Shown piece by piece: positions 35,104-47,649 of a stretch of DNA of 64,000 nt. The notes below the pieces were generated by a model, which did no database searches, was not told the DNA's origin, and was given only the letters and a program-made list of their open reading frames with translations. The translations under genes were made by a program, and so were the position numbers. The stretch's first letter is position 1, and the number at the start of each line of letters is the position of its first letter. Source of the DNA: Sialis fuliginosa (Eukaryota > Arthropoda > Insecta > Megaloptera > Sialidae); contig OY540822.1 in assembly GCA_961205875.1 (NCBI GenBank), positions 14,820,501-14,884,500 on the forward strand, given 5' to 3'.

Positions 35104-38100
35104 TGCAAAATAAATAATACAAAATGCAATCGTTTGCACAAACGTCTCTCTTTTTTAGCTCTGTAAAACTAAATACACTAACATTAATATTGTAATCTAT
35201 AATACTTGGCTTGAAGTTGTTGTAAGTTCTAATTCTCCCCCACTCTATCTGCTTCCGGTTCAAAAGGAAACAATTTATATGCCATACTGAAAGCCCTATA
35301 TGCTAAATTTTCTGTAAAATAACTTTAGATATGAAAAGCCAAAAATCAAAAGAATAATATTTGATCGGTTTGGTCAATAAACTAATTAATAGAAAAACTA
35401 AAAAATTAAGAAAAAATAAAAACATGTCATAACTCATGACAGAATTTACAACTTCTTGCACTAAAACGCATTAAAGTGCACATGAATGGTGTAACGATGA
35501 ATGCTGACGCCGTGGGTCGATCAAGCTAATTAGAAACCTCATAGGCGTCAACCCCATCGGGTAACAGGGTATGTTGTTTCAAGCGTACGATAGAAAAATC
35601 ATTAATCCACTTTTTAATTATTTTTGTAGTGTTTTTTTTTTTATATTAATAATTGTTTTCTATCTACGATTAATGTTTTCATCTCGGTTTAATATTAATA
35701 TTATGTCAGAAAATAACGACCATTCAAGATTTTATTTATTTGAAATAATTTTTTATCATCCTTTTCACGTCGTCGGTTATGAAAGTGTTAAATGGCGTAA
35801 TTTAATTTGAGCTCGATATTCGCAATTTCACAGTACGTCGTGTTTGTTAGGAGCGTAACAATTGCCAGACATTAGCGCATAAAATCGTGAATTTATAACA
35901 CACCGTGAGTGGGAACTAATTCCTTGGGGAACATTTCTATGCAGTATTCGATGCAATTCTTGTAAAGTATTCACGAATTTACTAAGCTAACCATAAAATC
36001 AATATTCTACGAGCTTGTTACGTAATATACACAAAATGAACATTATATAACGTCTAGTTATAATGTATATTTTATATTAAACTGCTTGGCTACGTGTTAT
36101 ATAAAAATTAATAAAGCAATATTTATGTTTAGTAATTTTCAACGTTTGTTTTAAATTAAAACAATTCATTTTATATGAAAATATCACCCTATATTATTTA
36201 TTGCTCCGATTTTATTAAAATTTCATGCTGTCGAAAGAGTTATCGTTTTGAATATTTTTATTTTTACATGCATATACTTTTTTATATATAAAAATGATAT
36301 ATAAATCAACAATATTTTATATTTACGTATGCATATAGTCTGTTTTAAATTTGTTTATGAAAATACTTGTGAGTGTGTGTGTGAAATACTATAAATATCT
36401 TTTTTAATTGCGGTAAAAATAAGAATATGTGTATTACACGTGTTTTAAATTTCATTTCAAATGCGCGCAACAAATTTTGTGTTTTATTAACAAATAAATT
36501 TTCATTTATTTCTTATTAAATTTTTCTTTTCTTATGAGTTTGTCGATTTTCTTTGCTACAAATAAAAAGTGAACAAGATACATATACAATACATACTATG
36601 TTACATATGTATCATAATGAAACATAGATAGATTTAGATTCACAGATGTTGTTTGACGTTAAGATTTCATGTAGATCTTGGATGAATAGAGAATGATCTA
36701 CATATACTAGTACTTATTTAATATATATGTACGTGTATAGTAGGTATACATAAAACCTATACTAGCAGCGACAACCCGAACGGCTAAAGAGTAAATTGTT
36801 AAGCATTAAGCGTTACAGAGATGTTAAATAATAATGGTTATTAATATTTTTCATGGGACAAAATGCCAATTTGTTATTTTAAATAAAGCATAATATTTGA
36901 TGTGTCACTTTTTGATGATAACACTTTTATTTCATTGACTATTCACAATTTCACATTTTATACTTTTAATTGTACGATTACAATTCATAATCCTTCAACA
37001 ATTCATTCATTTATCACTCACTGAAAACTGAAATTGAATTCATACTAAAACATTGTTTTTAACCACTCTGTCCCATTGGGGTAATACGGCCCATAAAATA
37101 TTTTGTAGCCCCTATTTTAACACGTTAGCTACCACGCAAACTATCACACTATTCTGTGCTACTTTTAACTGCTTCTTTATAAATAGTATTTGATACGTTA
37201 TCAAATATTTAATTATAAACATTTAATCGAATTTATAAATGATATATCAACAAAAAAAATATTCATATATTGAAATTGTAGTTCTTATATAAGTCTGATA
37301 GGGATAAAAACATTTGATCTAAAGATTTTGTGGGTTAGGCAGTTACGATTTGATAAAAATAATCTATATATTTCGGCCTGGTAATTATTTAAATACCTAA
37401 TTGCTGTCGATAACAAATTAATACTAACAATGATAAGACAGTTAATGATTTATAATTTAAACACTTATTTCTATCATTGATAATCAATCGTGATAATATC
37501 AAATTCATACTATAGTCATAACAATCAATACAATATTTTGACATTAATAATAAACAAAGTTTTTCTACCTATCTAATTAAACTAATAATTAAAAACGTTT
37601 TAATTAATCATGAAGTGAAAATAATTATCTAACAATAAATATCTAATGATATAATTAAAGAAAGAAATGTTATTATTGTTCTTGATGATACAAACATAAC
37701 AAGGCGATAGAAATAAAAAAAATCATAAAAAGAAATAACCAAGTTTAGAACTACTGTTTTAATTGATAATTGAAATGTTAACTTCCATTAACATGTTTTG
37801 CGTTTAATTTGTTGTTTTTATTCAATCGGTAAATACCGTTTGTAAAATCATTATGAAAATTAAAACTATTTTTGAAATCACTGATCAGTCAAATTTTATA
37901 CAGTATAACCTCGAATAAAGAAAGTAATAAGTATTCAATTTTAACTCCATATTTTCTATGTTATATTGTATTTTCAATACATTCAAATTGGGGTATTGGG
38001 GGTATGATGCGAATACATAGCCTATCATACTCAATTGTTAACCTCACCTTCTCGTGGTATACCCTGTTTCTAACTAACGAGGCTCTGACGACCGAATATT

Positions 38101-38197
38101 GCCGGTATAAGCATAACATCTTAGCACAGAGGAAATGCTGATGCAACCAAGTCTTACCATTTCGTTAAGGACTTTTTTTAACAAACATATACGACTA
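35104..38197. other. bab intron: AT-rich, nothing recognised
   Basis: Three kilobases without a convincing exon or intact element. A somewhat GC-richer block at 35500-35560 and one at 37985-38110 (ATTGGGGGTATGATGCG, GACGACCGAATATTGCCGG) stand out from the background without a recognisable function. Confidence 0.5.
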
Positions 38198-38533
38198 ATG
38201 TCCGGTATTATAATGGAGTTAGCAAATTTGCTAGCTAACAAGAACTTTCAAATGAGATATCAAACTTATGTGACAGTTATTTTAGAGTTTGTTGAAGACT
38301 TTGACAAGTTTCGTGCACGCGTTGTAGGTAAATACCAACGGTATTAAAACAGTGGTGATATTATGTAAATTATTTTGTACGGTGAAACATGCAAACTGTG
38401 TTACAATTAGTTGAAGTGTCACTGCTCTAAATTCCATAACTTATCCATAAATACTAGTACAGAATTAATACCCCATTTGAAAGTGCTTGCTAGCTAGCAA
38501 ATTTTGCTAGCTCCTTTATAATACCGGACATAA
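38198..38533. mobile_element. Terminal-inverted-repeat element, probable MITE
   Basis: The left end starts TGTCCGGTATTATAATGGAG and the right end is the complement of TGTCCGGTATTATAAAGGAG. Inverted arms run about 55-60 bp and include TAGCAAATTTGCTAGCTA and ACTTTCAAATG. TAA lies on both sides and may be a 3-bp target duplication as in PIF/Harbinger elements. 336 bp, no transposase. Confidence 0.75.
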
Positions 38534-39039
38534 ATGAAATATAACGAAAGGGTTAACCGAGGCTTTCTACTCCAAATTGGCTAAACATCATGTTTAACTA
38601 AAACTATAGTATCAAAAAACTCTAAAAATAAACTAATCTCTAAACTGAAATGTTTTTCTGTACCTATATAGTTACGTAACGTTTTATCTAAAAAAACGGT
38701 TATAATGTTTTAAATCACACAGGTAAATGAAATTTAACCGAGTCATTAAATTTATTGTATTTCAATTTTGGTATTTAAATAATGTAACATTTCTGTAATT
38801 CTTCAATGTAGTACTAGTTTATATGCTTATTAAAAAGTGTATGAATAAATATTTAATTTCTGGTATGCAATATATTTCATAATTGTTAATATAGTGAATT
38901 ATTATTACCTTTGAAATAGAACAAAAAATAACTAATTAACTTCATTCTTGTTTTATGATACACATATATGTCATGGAAAATGAATGATATATTTCTGTAA
39001 ATACCAGTCAAAAATACGGGCTTTGTCTACAATTTCAAG

Positions 39040-39425
39040 CAGGGCCGGATTTGGGCTAGGTAAAAAGTAAAGGACCAGCCCACATAAAGTTTTGTCTGAA
39101 TTAATTGTTATGCCCGGGCGGGAAGAATGGGGACGATCGGCTCCCTCAGTGTAATTTCACGTTTTTGTTGTTGTCTATTTAGTAAGTTATGATTTTCCTT
39201 CTTATTTTCTTATATTTAAGTTGACAGGTTGAAAATTTTTGAATTTTAGATTTCGTTAAAACAATGGTTATTATATAGAAAATGACGTGAAAATATATCG
39301 AGATATTGCCTCTCAAAGTTTTAGTATTTTAAAAATTTTCTTTAATTTTTCATAGAAATATCAACTTACAGATAAGAAAATAAGAAGGCAATCATAACTT
39401 ACTAAGTAAACAATAATATCCATTA
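39040..39425. mobile_element. hAT-like end plus foldback fragment
   Basis: CAGGGCCGGATTTGGGCT at 39044 is a typical hAT terminus. From 39175 to 39415 there is an imperfect palindrome (TTTAGTAAGTTATGATT on the left, AATCATAACTTACTAAG on the right). Its inner part shares GAAAATGACGTGAAAA and GATATTGCCTCTCAAAG with the 25.4-kb element. It appears to be a composite of decayed pieces. Confidence 0.55.
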
Positions 39426-39585
39426 TTTTTTACGTAATGTTTCATTTAAATTACATTTAATTCAGACCGCTTTAATAGTAGAGATACCTTTAAATAACTA
39501 ATCTAGCAAGCTCACGAACCAATTTGAAAATCTCGGGTCACGGTTGTTATCCAAAAAATTCACGACCACACCCTGTATTCAATTC

Positions 39586-39890
39586 TGACAAATTTTTACG
39601 GCTACTCGCTTAACGGCGTTTCGCAATAACGGCGCTCTTAAATCTCCATCAACGATATTTCTAGTTGCAAATCTGTATGTACTAAATATATATGTATATA
39701 TTTCGGTGAACATTGTGTATATTTTCCTTTCTATCATTGTTTTATAATTAGTGTTATTGAACACTTAATATATATTTAGTATATATCGCACTCGCGAGGC
39801 ACAAAAAAGGCCTTAATTTACTTACCGGCATTTTTCACTTAACGGCAAGGATCCGTTTATAATTTCTCCGTTATTGCGAGGTATGTGGAA
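39586..39890. mobile_element. Possible decayed Tc1/Tigger-like element
   Basis: CGCAATAACGG near 39621 and CCGTTATTGCG near 39869 are inverted, with further CTTAACGGC copies at 39608 and 39839. Boundaries are unclear. Confidence 0.35.
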
Positions 39891-39899
39891 TTAATGATT

Positions 39900-41690
39900 T
39901 AATGAACATTTTTTTGGTTCTTGTGCTGGTAGAAATCAACAAGTTGCAATACGATAAAAACGTAGTGTTTATATACTGACCACTGGACTATCGGACCTGT
40001 CAAATATCCCAAGACTGTATAAGTGTATCATAAATTCATACAATGAACTGAACTTATTATTTGACTTCATTACGAATAATTTATAAGTACTTATATAACA
40101 ATGAGGTACTAAAATCACTTAATATTAAAGTGTGTATGTGGTATTGAATAATCATAACATGTGGTGAGTATTGATCATTGTTTTGCCAACGTTTCGTTTA
40201 CAATATTAACTCATATAACCTTACGATGTGTCCATTGCACACGTACGCCTGTTTTTATTACGGGTAAATGGAGGTTTGATATATACATAATAATTTTACT
40301 CGTTATAATGAAAATAGTGTCGTTCTACACACTACAATCATCTGAAACTGTACCTGCAACGAACGTGTTGTGTTGGTCATCCGATCTCAATGTTATTAGC
40401 TAGTTAATTTGTTTAAAATCAAATTAAAATGTAAAACAAGTTTAATAGACACTGTCTATTATTAAACAAAAACTATACATAATTTTATTTTGCTAAAATC
40501 GATATAACGCAATTTTCCTTTTATGTCTGTTAACATTTTTTTTGATAATAATTAATGTAACATTAAAATCAAATTAAATTATTTGTTCATTAATAATAAA
40601 TATTGTTTTCATTTTGACAAAGAATTCGTTTTAGTTTTTTGATTTATTTTGTATAGAAATTTTATGAAATTGATAGGAAAGCAAATTATTTATTTAACAC
40701 TTCAATATAAATTTATTATAATTAGATATTTTATTTGAATTCAATATCGATATACAACTATAAAATACATTTTTGGTTATAATTATTAATAAAACTATTA
40801 ACTATTAATCAACATGAAAATATTATTACATCGATTTTATTTTTACTCGTTTTAACTTTACATTAAAAATATACCTTTTTTGGAATTAATATTTAACATA
40901 TTTCCCTCCATTTAATTTATTATAAAAACCTTATTATTTACTAATAATGGTTTAGTATCATTGCACAGATCTGTAACTAGGTTCATTATATTTAACTGTT
41001 TCTTAATAAACAAATCTACAACTACAATTATTCTATCCGTGTGTGTGGTAACACTGGTAAATGATAGCTACATTCATAAAAAATAGAGATGTTGTTTAAA
41101 AAATAACAATTCCCATAATTGAAACTCAAGTATATTAAATAATAATTCTTATATTGTTGACGATATGGTTAAAAAAAACATTGTCGATCAATGAATAAAA
41201 TCAATAATTTACCTCAATTATAATACTCATTTATAGCAGAGAAAGAAATAACAATCAGTAATATAAAATCATATATTGAGTATATGAATACGATTTCTGC
41301 ATCATAACAAGTAAACAGTTTATGACCGTTCAATATGGAAGCAGAATTACTGGATCCAACGTTTCGTAATGTATTCATATTCAATTATTTATTAATATGT
41401 GTGGAATACAAACTAACGTGGGTGGCACTTGGACTCAACTAACAATAATCACGCATTAACAGCTTTATATAGGAATTTAAATATTAACCTTTTAGGTTCT
41501 GCTATACATTGTTCTTTTTGTGTACATGTTCAATGTAATTGTTTATGGTTTCAAGTTTGACGAAATAATTATTTGATAGGGTACAATACACTTATATTGT
41601 TCTATATGTTTGGCGAAATACTTATTTAACTCGACTCAATGAAGTTCAAAATATATTATACTTTACTTTTATTCAACATCAGATAATTAA
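39900..41690. other. bab intron: AT-rich, nothing recognised
   Basis: No exon, repeat family or motif that I could support. Confidence 0.5.
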
Positions 41691-41699
41691 AATAAAATA

Positions 41700-42730
41700 T
41701 CAAGTGCCTGTTGAGCACGCACTTGATAGGGTTCCGTAGTCATTCTAATTAACATTCTCTTCATTTCTACAGTATAAAGTAAAAAAAAAATAGCTCTACA
41801 GTGTTCGTTTATGTTTTTATTAGAAACTACTAATTAAAAACTACATTTTGGAAATTTTTGCATCGACAGTTAGAGGGGGGAGGACTAAAGTAAAAAATCA
41901 CATTTCTTTTTGTATTTTAGGAGACCTATCTAAAGATATTATTTTTTTTAAATCTTATCATTTCTGTTATTGGGTCATTAATTTACGTCTATATACCAAC
42001 CTTAAAAACAACATGTTTTAAAACTAACGATACGGAGAAAATTGTAATTACAATACTCTAAAAAAGAGTATAGAAATGTTTGGCAATATCTAGCAAAGTT
42101 ATTTACCCGATTTATCAAATATTATTAGAAGTGTTGACACTATGATGGTGGGGGTAGTAGCCCTAGGGCGGTTTGTGCGGTTCAGGGGTAGGTGGTGGTG
42201 AAAATACACCACAAGGGTGTGCTGCCTGACCAGACTAGAGAAACAAACATACCAGAAGGGGAGGGTGGAAATTATATTGGCTGGAAAATCACTGTCCGTT
42301 ATATTTCAACTCAATTTCACGCCCGTTCCAGGGGTTACTATTTACAACCATTTTTTAACTATAGTTTCACTTCTATAATGTAGTAGCTTTTAAATATTTA
42401 CATTTTTTTTAAATTTCCAATCATTATGATTCGATTACTTTTTTTTAAAAGTGCATGTTTATGCATTAGTGTAATAAATACGGGATTTTGCACAGCATCC
42501 ATTAACCGATTCGGACGAAACTTGGCACTTGAGAATTGAACATCAATGAATGTTCACGGTGTAATTTTTATATCAATCCGATGACCACAAACGGATATAT
42601 CAATAATATTATCTGAAATCTCGCAACGCGAACTTGGCGACGAAGTAGGCGTTCTAAGCGGGTTCCAGGCCCTCCACCCCCCACCCCTTGTCCAGATTCC
42701 TCGTGACCCCGCTACTTGTCTCACTCTAAC
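41700..42730. mobile_element. Cluster of non-LTR-like relics
   Basis: 41700-41750 has GCACGCACTTGATAGGGTTC followed by CGTAGTCATT. 42120-42390 is unusually GC-rich (TGGTGGGGGTAGTAGCCC). 42478-42720 has ATTAACCGATTCGGACGAAA, CTTGGCAC and later CGCGAACTTGGCGACGAAGT. These resemble fragments of RTE/CR1-like 3' regions common in insects. None retains coding capacity. Confidence 0.4.
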
Positions 42731-44439
42731 AAGATCGATATTGCATTCTGTTGTTGAATCAGACTTGTTCCCTTGCGTGAGTTTTGATGTTTAGTATTTT
42801 GTACAGATTTGCAAGACATTCGTTTTTAAACTTTTAATACTTAATTATTTTCTCTTTTATACTCACATTCTCTATTCTTTATACCAGCGTTTATTTTAAA
42901 TAACGGATAAAAATTATCTTAGATTTATTAACAATTTTCTTTTAAATGAAATATACATATGTACATATATAGGTACCGAAAACCTTTTTATTATTATTAA
43001 TATATTAAATTATTATTAAATTACATAAGTATCTTATAATTAAAATATATATGTATATCCTTTTTTAATAATAATTTGAAACTATAGAAACTTGCAATAT
43101 TTTGCGTATTTGATTCTATTCACATTTTAGGAATCACTGCTTTCTATAAGCACATACTCCCATCTAATCCCGGATTATTTGTTTTTAAAAAAGTTTGAAA
43201 GAAAAGAAAAATACACATATAACAATAACATATATGGTATATATATAATATACAATACAAAACACAAACATTTCCTAGAAAAATATCTGACATTTATAAC
43301 ATAATGTTAAAATCGCGGTTTAAATAATATATAATATTTATATATAAATATATACCTTGATCTAAGGCTCCTTTTTAATAATTCAACAATTCCCGTAAAT
43401 TGTATAATAAATATTATATTCGGGCTTCCGTCTCTGTTCAACCCCAGTCCCTATAAATTCTTAGACTCTGGCCGTTCAATAATTCAGTACTCATTTTGTA
43501 TTGTAATAAATATTAAATTTACGTATTAAATATTAAATATACTCATCTAACTCTCTCACTCCAATCCACTCTTTGTTTAATTATTCAGTGCCGCGCTTGC
43601 AGATGGATTCCTGTATTATAAATGAATGTCTAGTATGCATTATGTACTATAGTCTAAGGCAGATTTCTACATTGTCAGTTAATTTTTGTTAAATTACATA
43701 TTTCCAAGCTTGCTTATGTGGTAAATAATTTTCATAATTAAAATTACTTTACAGAGTATAGAAATACTTCGTCTCTCGCTTCGATATTAATTAATAATGT
43801 AAAATATGTATGTTAAATAAACTATACCTGCATATAAAAAATAGTTTTCATATTAAATTTGTACAGATAAAAGTAATATTTACATAATATCGTTTCATCG
43901 CATTCCAAATTAATATTTCCTCGAATTCAGTTTTTGAAACTAATGATTTTTGCAATAATTATATAGAGATGAAAATATTTCAAAAATATACATTCATAAT
44001 TTTACAATTCGATAAATATTTTTGTAGAGAATTTAGTTTTCCTTATATATTTAAACAACAATCTTATTTTGTGGTATCTACAAAATGTTTATCCACGAAT
44101 GGATAAAAATATAAATAAATAACCGATAAAATTGAATGGGAATATATTGATAACATAAATATTGATTTTAATAAAGAAAACAATAAAAAAGTAATAGTCA
44201 ATTTTTATATGTAATAAAATATTATATAAAATATATTATGTATTTTCCTTCTTGATTCAAATCAAGAGTTATATTACTTGCGTATATACTCGTCAAGAAA
44301 ATACTATACACGTATACAATAATGAATAATATAGCATACATTTTCGCACTAAATAATTAAATATTACTACGTTTTTGACGGATATACACGCGGAGTAGAA
44401 TCCGAGGACGTATATACGCGTCAAAGAATTAACACGTGA

Positions 44440-44740
44440 CACAGACACTAGAAATCCATTCAAATCTGTTCTGTATTTATAAACAACACGATTGGACGTG
44501 TTTTCGTGGAGCAGACAAAATTTCTTTGACGCCCTGACCTGACACAACTACATTTGTCCGCAGCACGAAAACTCTTCCTACTTTTTACATTTTCTCGTTC
44601 GTAGTATCTTGCTCTCTCTCACTCCTATATAAACACGCATCACAACACACATTCGCCTACGGTCTCGTTCTACACTCACATGCACACACACGCACGCACA
44701 CACACTCACACACTCACAACCTCGTGTACTCGATCACTGG
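44440..44740. other. CA/TC-rich and mixed-composition islet with a TATA-like box
   Basis: CTCTCTCTCACTCCTATATAA (44612-44632) precedes AACACGCATCACAACACACA and a (CACA)n-rich stretch to about 44720. On the minus strand 44474-44540 carries AGGTCAGGGCGTCAAAGAAA and TGTTTATAAATA, the same pair as at 28948-29008. It could be a promoter or an enhancer; no transcript structure is visible. Confidence 0.35.
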
Positions 44741-45639
44741 ATTTTCAAATGGGTTAACTAAGCTTGAGGGCAGTTAATCAGTTCACACCCTCAAATGATT
44801 ACGTCCTTTATCTGGATAGACACACACGTGCCTGCATGTATATCATTTTGTGTAGGTGTATGTAGACAATGCGTAAACTACCTGTTATAGTTTGTGATAT
44901 AACACTATTATAATTCATATCATAATGCAGTTTAGATCGAAACAACAAATCAGCAACATCGCGTATTTTTGATAAAATTGTAATAAACCCTATGAATATG
45001 GACGCCGGCTCCGGCAGGATTTATCTAACAATAAGTATATAAAATTAAATTTAATTAAAATTCATCTGGCTTATAGCCTTTGAGTTTTGTGCCAGGCATT
45101 GATGTATTTTTCAATAGAAGCTCGAATACTCGATTGGTATAGTAATGAGTCAAAAAAAATTTGTGCCAAAATATTACAACAGGATTTAATAAGGCACAAA
45201 TATTTTATTTTATACAACTTTAGGAATACTAAATTTTGGAAGTGATTTCAAACTGTTACTTTATTGGTATAATTGCTGTACAAAAAATTGTTTTTTTTCG
45301 ACCAGGCTCAAAATGATTTGTCTCATAGTCGCTATGGGTACTAACATTTAAAAAATATTTTACCCCGTTACTCGATAGGCTAGTTTTTTGCAGCGAGCTC
45401 TGATAATATCGTCCAGGTATGTTATTTTTTTAAAAATATTCTTCGACCCGTATTATGCGTGTAGACCTCTTATTCACGTCATATTTTTTGATAAAATGTA
45501 ATTTTCATCAAGTATTATAAGGTCAAAATAGTACATTTAATGTTTTGACAACAACCAAGGCGACTTAAACTGTTATTCAAAGAGTGAATTTTAAAATAAA
45601 AATTGTATTTCTTTATTTTTTCATGTGTTTTTTATTTTT

Positions 45640-45710
45640 TGACACGGGGGTGCAAGTGTACCTCCTGCACCCCCCTCCCGACGCCCATGCCTATGCATTT
45701 TTAAATACGA
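45640..45710 (+). mobile_element. GC-rich transposon-like terminus
   Basis: GACACGGGGGTGCAAGTGTA, then CTCCTGCACCCCCCTCCCGA and CGCCCATGCCTATG, in AT-rich surroundings. It looks like a hAT-type end, but no partner terminus was found. Confidence 0.35.
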
Positions 45711-46761
45711 TGTGTTTTTAAACACCGCAAAACAGTTACTACAATATGCTTATTTTTTTTAATATATACAGAAAGTCGAAGAACCTTATTTTTTTATACC
45801 AATATAAAAAAAATAGTTTTTAACAAGTACCTACTGTTGACATATTATGATTATAAGTATCTAATTTTTGATGTCTGAACCCTTTCAGCCCTGAGTTTTT
45901 AATATTGAAAATAAATTTTAAAAGTACGGATTGGCATATTAATTAGAGACCTGTAAATGTTATGGTGGAAAAATACCACCGGAAGGGCTGAAAAGGTTAA
46001 GTTAATAGTAACGGTTGTAGAGTCAACCCTAAATTTACAATTTACGTATTGCAGATACACTATCAACATTTTGAAATTACAACTTAATTGAATGAACGTC
46101 AAGTGTATTACCCAGGTATGTTCAATGCACATATACGCAGTTTAACTTGTTAATATGGTATGCAATTACTGATGTAGGTTCAAAATATTTTGTTATTAAT
46201 GCATTCCTGTGGAAATATTGACATACAGACCTAGATAAATCTGGATAGTAAAATTTACGCCATATTACACAAATGAAAACAATCAAAGGTGCAGTTTTTT
46301 TAAAACTGATATCGACATATGAAGCGTCTAGAAGTTGAACTCAATTTATTATGTTTTCTAAAAAGTAATTTCATTTTTGATTCTCTAGTGACGTCTAGTG
46401 GTTCAACTTTTAGAATAATGCATATAATTTTGTTATGCGTAAAAAACATACTTTTTTTCGACACGATACTATAATCTATTTCAAAAACTTAAATAAAACA
46501 GAGTATAGTTTTATATTTTACAATATTTTTCACAATTTCAAATAAAACTAACGGTACATGATTTCCATGTTCTATAATAACTTTAAATAATTTTTAATAA
46601 ATAAAAAATTTCAATGGGATTAGTCACAAATAAAACGCACCTTTGTATTATAAATATTAGTTTTCTAATATCCAAATGCCAATAATATAATACACATTTG
46701 TAGAATAACTAATCTGACAATTTTAATTAAGTTGTTTATATTTAAAAGTAACTCCTTAAAT

Positions 46762-47634
46762 CAGGGCCGTCTTTAATCTATTGGAGGCCCTGGGCACATT
46801 AAGATAATGGGGCCCCTATGAACTTGAAAGAGCATTATTACGTTAGGATAGAGAAATAAAAGTAGATAAGCATAAATTAATAGATCAGTGGCGAAGCGTC
46901 CATGGAAGCAGTGCTTCCCTTACTTTATGGGTAAATTAATACAAATATGTGTTTTCAGTTAATAAATAATTTAAAAATATTAATAGAATATTCATCTTTA
47001 AGCGCAACTCAAACATTTTAACCAAAAATAGCATTTAATATTAATTTACACGCTCAACTATAAAACTATAATACCTCTACGTCTTATTTTCTTGTATTTT
47101 ACTCGATATTTGTATGACGAGTTGAACAAATATCGTCATACAAATATCGACTAAAATACAAGAAAATAAGACGTAGAATCATTTAGTTACTATATAAATA
47201 AATAAGAATTTATTTAAAAAATTAATTTAATTTCGAAATAAATATTTTTTTCGGTAATAAATATCGGTTATCGTTTGGTGATATGGGGGCTCCTATCAAT
47301 CGCGGGCCCAGTGGGAAAAAGGGGCCTGCCTTAAATAGCTGTTTAAGCACATATAAAAATAAGTGTCCCTTGGGTTCGATTGAACTACAATTGTATCAAA
47401 TCTAATCAAAATTGGTGAGATAATACTCGCAACGTTCACTTTTTAGACGATCATAGGTACAAAATTTCGAATATTTCCGTAATAAACTTTTCTTTACGTT
47501 TTGACGGTAGTACAATCAGAATCTGCTCTTATCTCGGACACGATTTTTCGACATTATTACAATAATGAAACTTTTGTTTTCAGTCTCGTGTTATAAAAAC
47601 AATGATTTGAATATCGTGCCTTAATCCGGCCCTG
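46762..47634. mobile_element. hAT-like element carrying a second element inside
   Basis: The left end is CAGGGCCGTCTTTAATCTA and the right end is the complement of CAGGGCCGGATTAAGGCAC. Internal GC-rich pieces (GGGGCCCC near 46810, CGCGGGCCCAGTGGG near 47302) fit hAT elements with GGGGCCC subtermini. No clear 8-bp duplication flanks it. The central part is occupied by the element at 46886-47222. Confidence 0.65.
46886..47222. mobile_element. Internally deleted copy of the 25.4-kb hAT foldback family
   Basis: It starts CAGTGGCGAAGCGTCCATGG, then GCAGTGCTTCCCTTACTTTA, matching the complement of the right end at 26406-26476. Around 47105-47150 it turns back on itself (TCGATATTTGTATGACGAG, then CGTCATACAAATATCGA). 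This skips the long central palindrome. It loses similarity after about 47222, so the far end is missing. Confidence 0.75.
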
Positions 47635-47649
47635 ATATACTGTTTTTAT

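Noticed and set aside
47365..47390. GGGTTCGATTGAAC looked like a tRNA T-arm
   Set aside because: No acceptor stem, anticodon arm or D-arm could be built around it.
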